Shown piece after piece: positions 24,558-36,920 of a stretch of DNA of 64,000 nt. This DNA comes from Streblospio benedicti (lineage: Eukaryota > Annelida > Polychaeta > Spionida > Spionidae). How positions within the stretch are numbered: position 1 is the stretch's first letter; each line of letters starts with the position of its first letter. Location of the stretch: the NCBI GenBank assembly GCA_019095985.1, contig CM032660.1, positions 62,372,695 to 62,436,694 of the forward strand. Reading direction: 5' to 3'. The notes under the pieces were generated by a model, which was not told the origin of the DNA, did not search any database, and saw only the letters and a program-made list of their open reading frames with translations. Both the position numbers and the translations under genes were made by a program.

Positions 24558-26970
24558 CATAGTCTGCAAAGAAGTTTTTATTCTAAATGTCATAATCAAA
24601 TAACTACACAATGAAAATAAATTACATTATATTATTCATATATTACTGACTTACACCAAGTCTATTGCTTTTTTCACATTTTCATATTCTTTGAAGTATG
24701 CAATTGATGTTAAACTTTAGTGTAGATCAGCCCGTTTTATATGTCAAAATAAAATGACTGTGTCACAGGTATTATGATGAACACTAAAATACTTCTCTCC
24801 TTTTTCAGGAGACCGTTCCCGTGATAAGTTAAATGTAAGTCTTTACAAACCATATTTCTATTTTGCAATACAAGGTGCTATTATCTTTTTTACAAATACA
24901 GATGTTTATGACAATTGCATATCCATACACGGCTAGTTTTACTTGATAGCAATACGTTGGACCAAAATCATGTCGTTTTTATTGAAATTGATATATGGGT
25001 CTGAAAACCATGTTTTAAATGCCTTCTATTTAGGACATTCGGTAACAAAAGTAATGCCTTGGTTTCTACATTGTACATATTCACATTTTTTTCTTAGTCA
25101 GACACAGTATTTACATGTAGGTTTTTTTGTGACGAAGTTCTACTGAAATAACTTCATATACAAACCGGTTTAGAAACATACACACTATTTTCACCTCCTA
25201 AGAACATTGTCTACCATATCAATATCCACATAATTTCTGTACTAATAACCCCACCACCAACTCTGGGTTCCTGGAGAATAATTACGTGCCTGTAATCACT
25301 CCTTATTCCTGTGTCACCTGAATTCAGCCACAGGTGAACCTCATAATCACTCTCGGAACCAACAGTGTTTACCAAATAATCATCTCCTTGTCTAAGCAAT
25401 AGCAATCACAAGACCACAAATACGCACATTTCTCTGCGTTAAAGACAAACAGCCTCACATTCAGAGAATAAGTGTGCGATAATGGGTGCAATGTATTCAA
25501 GGAAGCGCCATAGATCGTTGTGTAAACCCTAGATGAAGCTAGCCCAGCCCATAATGAGTCTATCATTCTTAACGCCCAATGCCACGTGGACATCTTCTAT
25601 TAGGTGCCTAATAAGAGTTTCCTTGAACAGAAATACATTGCATGCTACCGCGAATCCTGAGCCATTCTTGTTAATCACTGTTTTCGTGGATGAGCTTTGT
25701 AGTATTTTCAGTATGCCCTATATATGTGGATGATATCCTTATTATTCTAGATGGGTCACGGTATTGATAAAATTAACCTGTCATAACTGGTAACCGATGT
25801 AATGATCCCATTATTTTAGTCAAGAATAGGTTTGATACAATAGCTATCAGGCTAATTACAGATTGCATATTATGTATCCAATAGTAGGGATAGAAGCACA
25901 TATATCATCCAACCAAAGATGAGGTCGTCACACCAGTGGTTAACTTAATCAGCTATTAATCTGGGGAATCCCCAGTTATGATAATCTTTAAGGGATGGAA
26001 TGCAAGAGCTCATTTTAAGGTACATGTATGCAAATGAGTTACTCTGAATGGCTGCAGGCGCACGTAACTTTTGGGTTTTGACTGAGGCATTGATAAATGT
26101 CATAAACACGGGTGACATATATGGCTAGTGATCAAATATTTGATATCTTGGCACCGAGAAATTGTCATACGATATCCGTCGATATTACAAGTTTGCTTTA
26201 GATGATGTTCAGAAGATTCATCCAAATGTATGTACACACTGACTGATCCGTAGTGTGTGCTTGATTTTTAAAATAATATATTTTTGTTAGTTTTTATAAC
26301 AAGTACTGTGAGGCCTAATAGAAACCTCTTTCTCACCGCCCGCTGTTCTCCGAGTTTATAGAAATAAAACACGAATGTAATCAATGATGTAATATGGACG
26401 CACACAGAAGTGTCGAAACCTGCAAACTAGCCGTGTTACACACGTCATTTCTGATTACATACGTTCTCATCTGCTACTTGCAGTGAAATGCTATTCAAGT
26501 CCCAATGGCCATGATGATTCACATGTACCCACTGGCCACCAAGTGGTAAACATAATCCAGTGGCCTTGAACAGATATGTTTGTGTTTTAAGTGACACTAT
26601 CATGGGATAGGTATTGACAGACTGAGCAGTGTATATGTGACGCATATTAGTACGAATTGTTTATTGTTTGTCAAAACGCTGAATGCTAATTGCCTTTGGG
26701 TTTGCTCAGTTTTCAGTGTAAGAATAATAGTGATTTGTCTATTGCATATCTATTGAGCAATAAACATTTCCTAAGAATATGAACAATTAGGTGTCCGTGC
26801 ACAATAATCGTTGTAATTCGTCAGTAGCTTGGCACCCATAAAGGCATTAATTGGTACAGAAGTCTTGGTAATGTCAAAATCTAGTTACACATCATCACAA
26901 GTCTATTAAATGCACACGCTTACACCCCCCTCTTCAAATTCTACATAAACACCACCCCCTACCCCCCATA
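24558..26970. other. Non-coding stretch between transposable elements
   Basis: No gene recognised. Around 25250-25640 the sequence is less AT-rich and includes two inward-facing E-boxes (CACCTG and CAGGTG near 25314-25336), which could be regulatory. Confidence 0.45.
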
Positions 26971-27466
26971 AACGATGATGCTTCACAAGACGCCAGAAAT
27001 GAGAACAAAATATTGTCATCAATTTTATGCTGCCTCGTGTCATATTTTGTGGCCAAAACTTGTGGAATCGTCTGGAATAACAGTATGTGAACTTTCAGAT
27101 GGACTGGATGAAAAGGCAGACTCATGGGACCATTCGGAAAAAGCACACAGTAATACGGCAACATCTTTATGAACATCGTCAGCAAAGCCACCTTTAAGCA
27201 GAAAGAACTTACCATGATCAAGTTAGCCCTCCAGACGACCCAGAAAAGCAAAACGATGATCCAAATCAACAATTCAATAATCTATAACGGGAGCTTACAG
27301 GCCGAAAAAAGTCAAAAGCACTTCTCCAGAGAAGTGATAACAATCTTTAGACCAGAACCTGGCAAAGTGTGTCGTTTCTTCCACAGATGTTGGAACAGAT
27401 GGTTCAGTTTCATGGTTCCATTGCTTCAGATTGTAATAGCAGGGAATGGTCATGGTCAGCAGAACC

Positions 27467-27545
27467 GTTTGTCAGAAAACCCGTTTGTCAGAAGGGCCAT
27501 GTCAGAATGGCCGTTACTCAGAAGACCCGTTTGTCAGAATTTTCC
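27467..27545 (+). repeat. Minisatellite of GTTTGTCAGAA words in left foldback arm
   Basis: CCGTTTGTCAGAA-type units, about 17 bp, occur five times with small changes. A G-rich run follows at 27556-27582 (G10 T G15), which could form a quadruplex. Confidence 0.75.
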
Positions 27546-27859
27546 CGTAAAGAATGGGGGGGGGGTGGGGGGGGGGGGGGGTAGAGGTTTGGTTAATGAG
27601 ACTGACAATTTTATGTTTGTAGAGGTGTATGGTAGTGAATGTGTTAATAGATTGGGGTCGGAGGAGAGTTAGAGATGTTGCACTCTATAGAAATCAGGTA
27701 CATTATGAAAAAATATTTTTGATGTTTAAATTTGATGACAACAAAAGCGTTTAATAAAAAGTGTAATAGAATAAAATGCATATAGATTTTTGTATAAACA
27801 AAATGATTATTTCGTAATATAAAATGCATGTGGGTATCTAAATTCAGTAATCTGTGTAT

Positions 27860-28960
27860 AGGGCAAAGCCCAGTGCAGGGCCCCACGTCTCAACCTGCAA
27901 ATTTGCAGGCTACGGGGGCCACGAGGGGAACACTGCAGTCCCGAAACTAACTGCTGTAGATCGCGGGAAGGGTGCACCATAGGAGCTCACTTGTGCCTGC
28001 CATAATTAAATACGAGAAACTGATAGGTTGCTCGCCCATAACAGTCCTTAACTCCTACCCAGAATCGAAAAATGACACCAATAAGACACTCCAGTATCCT
28101 AGTGAGTTGGAAATGAATGACCGAGCACTAAGCACCCGAGTCAATTTCAACTGCCAGTCACAGGAAACCTTAGTTCTTCGACAAACAAGCGAGTACCGGG
28201 GTAAAGACTTTGCCACCCCGAAACCGAGTAACTTTGTGGCCAACCACGGGAACACTCGATGTTGAGCAAGTCGAGCTCGTACTGGGATGGGGAGATTGGC
28301 ACCCTGTAACTTTACTATCTACCACTTGAGTAACCCACCTTGCACGTCATGTTGTCTGGGTGTGAAAGGCTCAGGCTTTTCAGCTTGTTTCAGGTCTCAA
28401 GTGAGATACTATAAGGGCAGGATACCGAATGCTTTTCAGCATTTTTCAGCTAGTGACAGTATTCTAGGTGTTAGTGAACTTAACTCAGTTAACTGAATTA
28501 TACATTTCTATGAAACAGTAAAAGTGGAACTCACTTTGCTAGCCTCTTGGATAAGACTGGTAGGTATCACTTCAGGCTGTGGCCAGGGGTGGTTGAGTGG
28601 TAACTCCTAAGCGGTCCGGGTTCCAAACAGAAGTAACCCGAAGACAGTTGTGAGATTTATTAGTGTGCCGTGAGCGTAAAGTGGGTGAGTTTGCAACTTC
28701 CCTATGTTAGTATTGATTTTGTTTGAGACGTTTTTCTAACCCTACTTTCTTTCAGACCGAGACCTAGGGATCACTACTCTTTCTTTTTAATTGAAGCCCA
28801 CTCCAGATGTCCCCTCTGCCAGGTGTGACTTATAGGTGCCGCTACCGACGGCGATGATCGACATTCCAAAACATGGCATGGATAACACATGGATATTTTG
28901 CGGGGTGAGTCTTCATTGCACAAGTTAGTCCCGTACAAGCGGACGACCTTGTAAAGTGAA
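27860..28960. other. GC-rich segment of unknown class inside the foldback element
   Basis: Composition is clearly richer in G+C than the flanks (CTACGGGGGCCACGAGGGG, GAGTACCGGGGTAAAG). Frames are short and show no known domain. At 28585-28630 GGTGGTTGAGTGGTAAC and GGTCCGGGTTCCAAAC resemble Pol III A and B boxes, so part may be tRNA-derived. The origin is not clear. Confidence 0.4.
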
Positions 28961-30768
28961 AACTGGGGTAGAGTGTGACAAAAATGTCCGAAAGTGATAG
29001 GTCACTGACACAGAGACCTCTTAAAGAGATCTAAAGAGACTACCAGCGTATGTTGCCCTGTATAATTGTGTCAGTTAGGATCAGAAGCTCCCACCTTGTC
29101 ACACTTCATGTTTCTGGAAAATCGAGAGCCTTTAGAAATGAAAGATACTCACTATAAAGGACCATTCCATAATAAATTATATGCAGCCAATATGCTAGAT
29201 GATCAAATGTTGAAGAAATTGAACATTACCTTCTCCAATGTAAAATCCATAATTTGAATGTAAAATTTGAATATGAAAGTTTTATTAAACAGAGCTCTAA
29301 ATGAGAATCATTTAGATGGTTTATTTCAATGTGATCAGTGCTCTACAATGGTATAGTTTACACCTGATATCTGATTAAATCTTGGGTGGAGGTTATGCGG
29401 CAGATTGTATTTGTATGATTAGTTGAAACAAGGCGTCACAAATATGATGTCATGAAAAAAAAATAACTATTTTGTATTGGCATCAGCCCTTGTTTTCTAA
29501 TGTTATATTTTTTCATGATATTGTTATGGTACAAAGTTGACAAAAGTCTCTTTAGATGGGTATTGCTAAACGCCTCTTTAGTAGTGAACAGAAAATGTGA
29601 TAGGTCTTTTAAAAATGGCTACTTTGTCCTCACTAATAAACATAACCTATTCAATGATACACTTAGGTAGAATGGCCAGCTACTATTCAATGCGATAAAT
29701 ATGTCAATTTCTTTCATTATTACAATATAACACATTCAAAACAAAATGTTTACCAGTAATTAATTGCAGGTATTTTACTTATGGGTCAAAATATGATGAC
29801 ATTGACCTGATTATTTGCGCATAAAATGTTGGTAATATCAAATATTTTAGCCATCATGAGCCTATTATATTCTAACTAACTCATGATTAGAAGAAATTTG
29901 ACTAACTTAATAATGGATCAATGTTAATAAAAAAACTTAATGTAATGAGCAGGCAAACAGGTTATTTTAGAGCTCATTTTGAAAAGTGGCTGTTCTGCAT
30001 AGGTTAATCAACATGAAATAATCATTAATGCACCATATGCAATAAGGTTTACAAAAATAAAATTTTCAACTTTTTCAATGTCATGCTTGAAATAGAATAG
30101 AGACTGTGTCCAAACTTCATTTTTCGATACATTTTCTATGTTTAAGGTCAATATAATGACCTTGATATCAATATAGTCATCAAAATTTCATAAAATAACT
30201 TTAGTCATCACGTATGATCTTGCATGCGTAGAACATTAGAGGTTATCACTAGAAATATATTGATAAAAAGCCTTCCGTAGTATGACTTTATGAAATCATG
30301 GCCACCATTTTTCATAATGGCTGTCAATGACACAAAGCTACTCCTGATGCAAGTTCATCACATGGGATATACTAGAGATATTAACCTACGTATACCTGAA
30401 AATGATAGTGTAATCAGTCCCTTTTTCGGTACCAAACTGATTTTTGCCATGGATGGCTCATGGACTAAATGTGTCAGGATCCCACTAGAAATCTAGCAAT
30501 TCCTCATCCTGAGCTGTAGTTGGAAAATAATACCAGACACTCTGAATGTACACCTTCCCACTAGTTAAGCTAACAGAAACTGAATCAAGTGTACACACTC
30601 ATCCTCTCTCACATTTAACTCACAACACTCAGACTGGCTGATCCAACTTTCAAGAAATGGGGCGCAGCTGAAAATCCATGCAGAGCGGCATTTTGTGGGT
30701 GGGAGGGAGGGGCGGGTAAAAGTTGGGGGGGGATACATTTCTTGGTTCTGCCAGCTAAATGATAAATA

Positions 30769-30913
30769 CATTGGCAGACCCAGGATTTTGAAAGGGGGAG
30801 GGGTCGCATTGCTTGGGATCTCTGAGGTTTTGTATGCACGATTGATAAAGGGCGTGAAAAAAAAACATAAAAATGATGTTGATGGAAAATGAGAAAGAGG
30901 GATCTGCCTATGA
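30769..30913. mobile_element. Small inverted-terminal-repeat element (GGCAGATCC type), diverged copy
   Basis: Starts CATTGGCAGACCCAGG and ends GGGATCTGCCTATG. The arrangement matches the shorter element at 55578-55694, whose ends are CATAGGCAGATCCAG and its complement. No coding capacity. Confidence 0.6.
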
Positions 30914-31117
30914 TACATATGCAGTCAAAATCACTACACATCTTTATACATTTATCTAAATTCTGACTAACGGGTGTTCTGACAATCGATTCAGATTGTT
31001 ATATAAGTGCTACCACTGCCGTCACAATCTGAAGAAATGGAACCACGAACATGAAGCCAACCTCTACGCCCCAACCCCACGAAAGACTCACCCCCAGCCC
31101 CTATTATTTTTTATTTT

Positions 31118-31190
31118 CTGACAAACGGGCCTTCTGACAAACGGCCATTCTGACAAACGGCCATTCTGACAAACGGCCCTTCTAAACTAA
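31118..31190 (-). repeat. Minisatellite of TCTGACAAACGGCC words in right foldback arm
   Basis: Four nearly identical 17-bp units (TTCTGACAAACGGCCA), the inverted counterpart of 27467-27545. Confidence 0.85.
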
Positions 31191-31984
31191 CGGTTCTGCT
31201 GACCATGAGACATCCGCTGCTTTTACAATCTGAAGCAATGGAACCATGGACCAGAAGCATATGTTCCAACACTTCGCTTGTTCATGATGCTCTATGATTA
31301 ATGCTGTCTTTCTGGGGGAAATGACACACTTCTGCCTGGTTCTGACCCAAAGATTGTTACCACTTCACTGGAGAAGTGATTTCGATTCTTGTGGGCCTGT
31401 GGGCTCCTATCAAGTACTATTGAGCTATTGATTTGTAATATCTTTTGCTTTTCTGGGTCGTCTGCAGGCCTAACCCGATCATTGTAAGGTCTTTCTGACC
31501 TTGTTGACGATGTTCATAAAGATGTTCCCACGGTGTGCTATTTCCGAATGGTCCCATGAGCCTGCCCTTTCATCCAGTCTATCTGAAAGGTCACAGGCCG
31601 TTAATCCAGACGACCCCATACTGTCTGGCCATGTACCACTTTAATATACACACGAGGCACCACTAAAAAGGCTGAAAATGTTTTTTCTCATTTCCGGCGT
31701 CTTGTGGAGCATCTGGAGCTATCATCCTCTATGTGAAATCGGGGTGTTAGCCACTCTATGATAATGAATTTCCTAAATGTGAAGTTTCACACGTATTATA
31801 AACAAAGTGAGCCAGAGCTTGGACCTAGCTTGACCTCCTATCGAGGGCAGCACATGCGTCTGACGACTTGGTAAAGGTTCAGGGATGATGTCAAATGATC
31901 AAGGCTATAGCGGCTAAATATAGTAACAAAGCGTTGGGCAATAGTGATACTGCTTAAGTCTGAACAAGTCTATAAGCCGCAAGG

Positions 31985-32080
31985 GGAGTTAGCATAATGG
32001 TAACGCGTCTGCCCAAACATATATGACTGGTCTGGTGTGAGCAGAAGATCGTGAGTTCGATTCCGCAACTTTCCAATAAC
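31985..32080 (+). repeat. tRNA-derived SINE-like head
   Basis: GAGTTAGCATAATGGTAACGC resembles an A box and D arm, and AGATCGTGAGTTCGATTCC a B box and T loop. The two are separated by an over-long anticodon region with a TCTGC/GCAGA stem. The acceptor arms do not pair, so this is not a functional tRNA gene. Confidence 0.45.
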
Positions 32081-32099
32081 CTGTCCCTAAAATGTCCTT

Positions 32100-34890
32100 A
32101 CAGTATACCTTAATGTGTGTGTTTTTAGAATCAGGGTATACTGTGACGGATAAACATTAGTTAACACATTTAGGGGCAGTTTTTAGCCCATGGAAATTTA
32201 TTGTGATTGGCAAAATTGAATGAATAGAACATAGAAGACAAAACAAAACAAAACATTTATATGAAGACATGCTTATTAATTATCCGTGCATAGGTGCATG
32301 AATACAATATATTCACAGAGAGAGATGGGACATTTAGAATGTGGAAAATAGTTTCTTACTTCTGTTAACAGAATTTCGTAGATCTACACGTACAACATAA
32401 CATGTCTCGCCAAAAATGACAGGTTTGGTGCCTGTTGGTATCTGTTAGTATCCTGTATGTAATCATGAATGAAGGAGCACAGGATGCTATTTTGAACATG
32501 TTAATACTTATTCCATACAAGTCATATGATATTAGACCATATTACAGACAACGTATGCAAATGAACCCCATTAGTAAAAGAGTGAGGCGGTCGTTGTCTG
32601 GATCAAGGTCACTAATGGATATCCTGTGTCGCCAATAAGTGTTTTGCCTATGGTGGGTGCATCAGTGATTAGGACAGACAATTAGGTGAAATGGGCGGTG
32701 AGAGCAAAGGCCGGCTACCTGAGTACACGGGTAATGGGGATGTCATAGTGGGTTGGTAATGCAACCTAGGCGTATATTGGGGGTGTCAGGATTTCTTCCA
32801 TTTTTCGTGGCCGGCCAGTGATTTGATTTGATTTAGAACGTGTGGGCTGTGCACACGTGGTGGGTGGGTATTGTTGTTTCTACTATTTTTTTTAATATTT
32901 TTTTTTGTCTTGGTGGTCCATGATTGGATTTGGTTTTAGCATGTGGGTGGGTTAGTGGGTTTGTTGTAGGTGTGCTTTTTTCGTTCTTTGTTTCATATAT
33001 AGATAATATATATGTGTATAGCAACTGGGATATCTTACGTTGATTGGGAGTCATTAAGAAATGTTGAGACAGTAATTTGACTTGAATGATGCAGTAGTAG
33101 TATCGCTGTATCGTTGCATCTACAACCGAAATTCGGTGCACATTTAATCAAAGAAATGTTAACGATGCTACATTGAAAACCGTTTAAAATTGTTTGAATA
33201 TACTTATAGATATCAATACGTACTTTTATGGGATCTCGTGAGTTTCATACACGTGATCGATATCTGGCATGCTAAACACCCATTGAAAATTAGATATTTG
33301 GGGGGAAAAGGGAAGGGAGTGGCCTCTGAATCTGCCTATGACTTGATAATATATTCTATGCACATGTATTAGCATAGATCAAGATTTGCATATATGAAAA
33401 ACATGGCTTTTTTTAACCACAAGTCAGCAGATTTCGTATACACACGTCTATTCAAATAATAACTGCTGTATATGGTCTAAAATATCTTATGGCACTATAG
33501 CTGACTAGTTAGTCTGTGTTGACTACCAGAAACGTCACCGAGATGCACCAAGAAACATCACGGTCTTTATCCTAATGCAAAAGTCATGGTACACAATGCA
33601 AACAGTAACATCAGGACACTCATACAAATATCCAGGAGCATGAATATTACAGGATGTTCAGTCTTTTAAAACACCTTTCCCAAAACTTACGGTATATTGA
33701 CCTCATATCTAATTACTTCTAGTCCCATCTCCTGCAAAATCAGGTGGTATTGTTCCATTATGTATTCATACTAAGCTGAAAATTATGATAGTGTAACACG
33801 TATTTCTCCTATGCTCTTAAACTCATTTTCTGAAGAGCAATAATTATAGATCAATTCTCGAATGCGGGATTTTCGTGACAATATACGGCAAATTAATTTT
33901 ATCACAGTAAATGTTAGCTTGACATTTTGTGCTGCGTATTTTTCTAATATCACTCCATGATATAAAAAAACATCGTAGCTATGAGTGTGGATATTAATAT
34001 TTAGCACGTTTTTGCGTGATGTGCCTCACTTAATATATAGTTGACGACTAATGCACTCATTTCTAAGCAATATTGGCAAACTGAATGGTTAACTGTCATG
34101 CTTTTGTAAAAGATAATAATCGACTGTCGTGCGTACAATGGACCCATGCGTATGGTTACACTATGGCTAGATATTCGCAAAATGTCATCCAAGTTTGTTG
34201 ACATAATTGGGGAAAAAACCTGTCTTGGGTTACAAATATTGTTGATTGGCTGTATTGGCTTGTTTCATAGCGTGTAGTTGTAGAAATTTAAAGTTTGCAA
34301 TAACACATCCAGCCAACATAGTTTGTCCTTAAATACGGACGGTAACATGTCTGTGAACACGTTAAGAGCAAAACCTACTGATCACTTGTTTGCCCTAATT
34401 GTATGAAACTGTCACATCTGATTAAAGCTAATCTAATATTGCTGAATTTGTGACCGTAATTTTACATTTATAATGTTTTGAATATAGGAGCCTAAGTATG
34501 CCCTTGCTCGTATCCATTGGGGAACACACTCATAAAGACAATTATTTTAATAAATTTCACAAGAAATCAACAATAGTCCCATCAAATTTACAAACAATTT
34601 GCTCATTTTTTGTGTGTATGTTGCAAATGGCCTAACCAATCTCATTTTGCTTCCTACGGGCCTGACAATACAAATACAAGTATATATGATGCAGGCTCAT
34701 TGTAAGAGTGTTCAGTTTGACACCCCATAATATGTCATCATATTGAAGGTTCTATAGCCTGATTGGTCTGAACCCCAACCCCCACCCACCCGACAAGATG
34801 TGATTACTTTTAATTTCAAAATCATGCTTGCTGAATCGCAACTTCATCGCACCTATAACACAAACTACAACAATATTGTATTTCTTCCTT
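32100..34890. other. Non-coding stretch upstream of GPCR 2
   Basis: No gene recognised. It contains low-complexity T- and TG-rich DNA at 32815-32990 and otherwise AT-rich text. It probably includes the promoter region of paralogue 2, but no TATA or initiator element can be placed with confidence. Confidence 0.45.
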
Positions 34891-34900
34891 TCTTTTTCAG

Positions 34901-35046
34901 TTGCACGTCCCACGTGGCCGATGATTGCTTCCCACGGCAGAAGAGTCGCCTGCCTTCCTCCACTCAGCGAAACACGACAACGCGCATGCGGGACCTCAAA
35001 TTAGGCGTAGCACCCTATGGGAAGAATTGATTGATTTCGCCAACAG
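34901..35046 (+). other. Possible 5' non-coding exon of GPCR paralogue 2
   Basis: A very good acceptor (TTCTTCCTTTCTTTTTCAG|TTG) opens a GC-rich 146-bp segment closed by a donor CAACAG|GTTAAC. A second acceptor, ATATTGTAG|AAAGG at about 35385, could join it to the coding exon. Inferred from splice signals; transcripts would decide. Confidence 0.35.
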
Positions 35047-35436
35047 GTTAACTTTGTACATCCCTCGTGTACAAATCAGTAGCACAGACTGTGCAATTGA
35101 TTGCACTAATTGCCCGCCAGATGCAATTTTATAATTGTACATGTAACTTTGCATTGGCGTAGGTTAAATGTAATGAGCTGAGAGTGATTGTGATAATTGA
35201 GTTTGTAAATGTGTTTTGTGGACCTTGGCTGAAACCGTGAATACTGATATATTATTTTTAAAAGGGGGTAACCAAAGAGCAATTTGTCAGTGCAAAGTAG
35301 ATTTACCACAACGTTGGAACCTCAACTCATTGGGGGACTAACTGGGGTGGTTCTAAGAAAAACATAGTGGATATTGATATTGTAGAAAGGAACAGTACAA
35401 AAGTTCAACTCTACAACAACAATATACGCAGTGACA

Positions 35437-36651
35437 ATGGAGTACACAACACCCCTACCGGGGGTACAATACGTGCTATTCAATGACAGTATGAACCCCA
35501 ACGAATCCTACATGATCTGCAATCTTACAACACAGGTGTGCACTGGGCCTGGAACTGTAGAGCACCATTCAAGAGAGTTCGAAAAAATTGTAGCCATTGT
35601 TGTGCCAATCATATTTGGTTTGATAGCGATACTGGGCTTCTGTGGCAACCTTCTTGTCATCATTGTAGTCGTTTGTAATAAGCAAATGAGGAATACCACC
35701 AATTTGCTGATCATCAACCTCGCAGTCGCCGACATTTTGTTCATACTTATATGTGTGCCGTTCACTGCCACTGGATATGCAATGACCGTGTGGCCATTTG
35801 GCAATGTAATATGCAAGATTTACCAGTACATGATCAATGTAACGGCGTACGCGAGTGTGTACACTCTGGTTCTCATGTCGCTAGATCGGTACCTGGCGGT
35901 TGTGCATCCAATACAGTCAATGACCATTCGCACTGACCGAAATGCATACATTGTCATTGCGCTGTCATGGATTGTGATCATGGCACTATGCTGCCCTATA
36001 CTCCTGCAATATGAGGACAAGTCGTATGACTTCAATGGGGAATGGCGATCTGCGTGCATTAATGTTCGGCATATCAATGACCCGCAAGAGGGCAGGATCT
36101 TCTATGGGTGTTTCTTCGCTTTTAGCTTTGTCATCCCTCTCACTCTGGTGTGTATATTATATGGCTTTATGTTGAAGAGGCTTCTGTATGGATCGGTTCC
36201 TGGTGTAAGACAATCAGCCGAAAGTCTGCGATGCAAAAGGCGAGTGACGCGCATGGTTGTCATGGTAGTACTCATTTTTGCAATAAGCTGGCTCCCAATT
36301 CAGATCATACTGATGATCCAAAATTTTGGCAAGTATCCGGATAGCTTGGCGTTCGTCGCTGTGCATATTGCTTCTAATTGCTTTGCCTACATGAACTCCT
36401 GCGTGAACCCTTTACTATATGCCTTTCTGTCTGATAACTTTAGAAAAAGTTTCAGAAAACTCCTTTGCTGCCAAAGCAGATTCCAACCTGTCACGTTGGA
36501 TTACGAGAGGACAAATTACGTTCGACATTTAGAGCCTATGTCCCGTACCACCTGTACCACACCCCTTACTAACCACAACAACCACCAAAACCATGATAGC
36601 CATGATTACCATGAAAACCATGAGGCAGGAGAAACTGAAAATTGTTTGTAA
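35437..36651 (+). CDS. Allatostatin-A (buccalin)/galanin-type GPCR, paralogue 2
   Basis: A 404-residue class-A receptor, tandem paralogue of the gene at 20670-21911 in the same orientation. The start is the ATG at 35437 (ACAATGG context); the open frame extends 6 nt further to a GTG, but MEYTT aligns with MELTT of the paralogue. The N-terminus has glycosylation sites N16, N22 and N29 and the shared CNLTTQVCTGPG. DRY is at 150-152, the disulfide pair C126-C207, and NPLLY starts at N324. TM6 reads SWLP at 284-287 where most class-A receptors and the paralogue have CWLP. The tail has CC after FRKLL (palmitoylation) and a His/Asn-rich run (NHNNHQNHDSHDYHENHE). The coding region has no intron. The two receptors are very similar in TM regions and differ most in the termini and ECL2. 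Confidence 0.92.
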   Translation: MEYTTPLPGVQYVLFNDSMNPNESYMICNLTTQVCTGPGTVEHHSREFEKIVAIVVPIIFGLIAILGFCGNLLVIIVVVCNKQMRNTTNLLIINLAVADILFILICVPFTATGYAMTVWPFGNVICKIYQYMINVTAYASVYTLVLMSLDRYLAVVHPIQSMTIRTDRNAYIVIALSWIVIMALCCPILLQYEDKSYDFNGEWRSACINVRHINDPQEGRIFYGCFFAFSFVIPLTLVCILYGFMLKRLLYGSVPGVRQSAESLRCKRRVTRMVVMVVLIFAISWLPIQIILMIQNFGKYPDSLAFVAVHIASNCFAYMNSCVNPLLYAFLSDNFRKSFRKLLCCQSRFQPVTLDYERTNYVRHLEPMSRTTCTTPLTNHNNHQNHDSHDYHENHEAGETENCL

Positions 36652-36920
36652 CCAAATGAATGTACTTCTCATAGACACAAAGTAATAAAATCACAATTGT
36701 TATCGTCGCACAAGTAATCATGCATAAATATCCAATTTTATTTTCTAGATATGTGTACGAGTATATTCTACATGGCTAGTTATTTTAAGAATCTGTATAT
36801 TTGAATGTGTAAAGCTGCTGCATTTTCAAAGAAACCTGCTTTCACTTGCTCTACAATCTGGGGACTAATTTGGATGCATCTGACAGCACGGTTTTCCGGT
36901 CTTGAAAATGAACCAGTTAA
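36652..36920 (+). other. 3' UTR of GPCR paralogue 2 with conserved elements
   Basis: AT-rich. Blocks at 36810-36834 (AAAGCTGCTGCATTTTCA) and 36890-36916 (GGTTTTCCGGTCTTGAAAAT...) match the 3' UTR of paralogue 1 in the same order. Possible poly(A) signals AATAAA occur at 36684, 37346 and 37391. Confidence 0.55.

Larger units (their letters stand above)
26971..31728. mobile_element. Long-inverted-repeat (foldback) element, about 4.8 kb
   Basis: The left arm (about 26971-27595) and right arm (about 31045-31728) are inverted copies. The match starts at GCTTCACAAGACGCCAGAAATGAG against CTCATTTCCGGCGTCTTGTGGAGC and continues through GACCATTCGGAAA, CATCTTTATGAACATCGTC and CAGACGACCCAGAAAAGC. Each arm ends inside in a 17-bp TCTGACAAACGGCC minisatellite. 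A further partial repeat of the same kind lies at about 30955-31040. The interior holds unrelated AT-rich DNA and other inserts. No transposase was recognised. Confidence 0.7.

Noticed and set aside
27169-27672. 167-codon open frame on the plus strand
   Set aside because: It lies in the left arm of the foldback element and runs through the TTTGTCAGAA minisatellite and the G-run; no domain.
31985-32080. Functional intron-containing tRNA gene
   Set aside because: A- and B-box-like words are present but acceptor and T stems do not pair; better read as a SINE head.
35431-35436. GTG as start of GPCR paralogue 2
   Set aside because: Nuclear genes rarely use GTG; ATG at 35437 has a good context and aligns with the start of paralogue 1.
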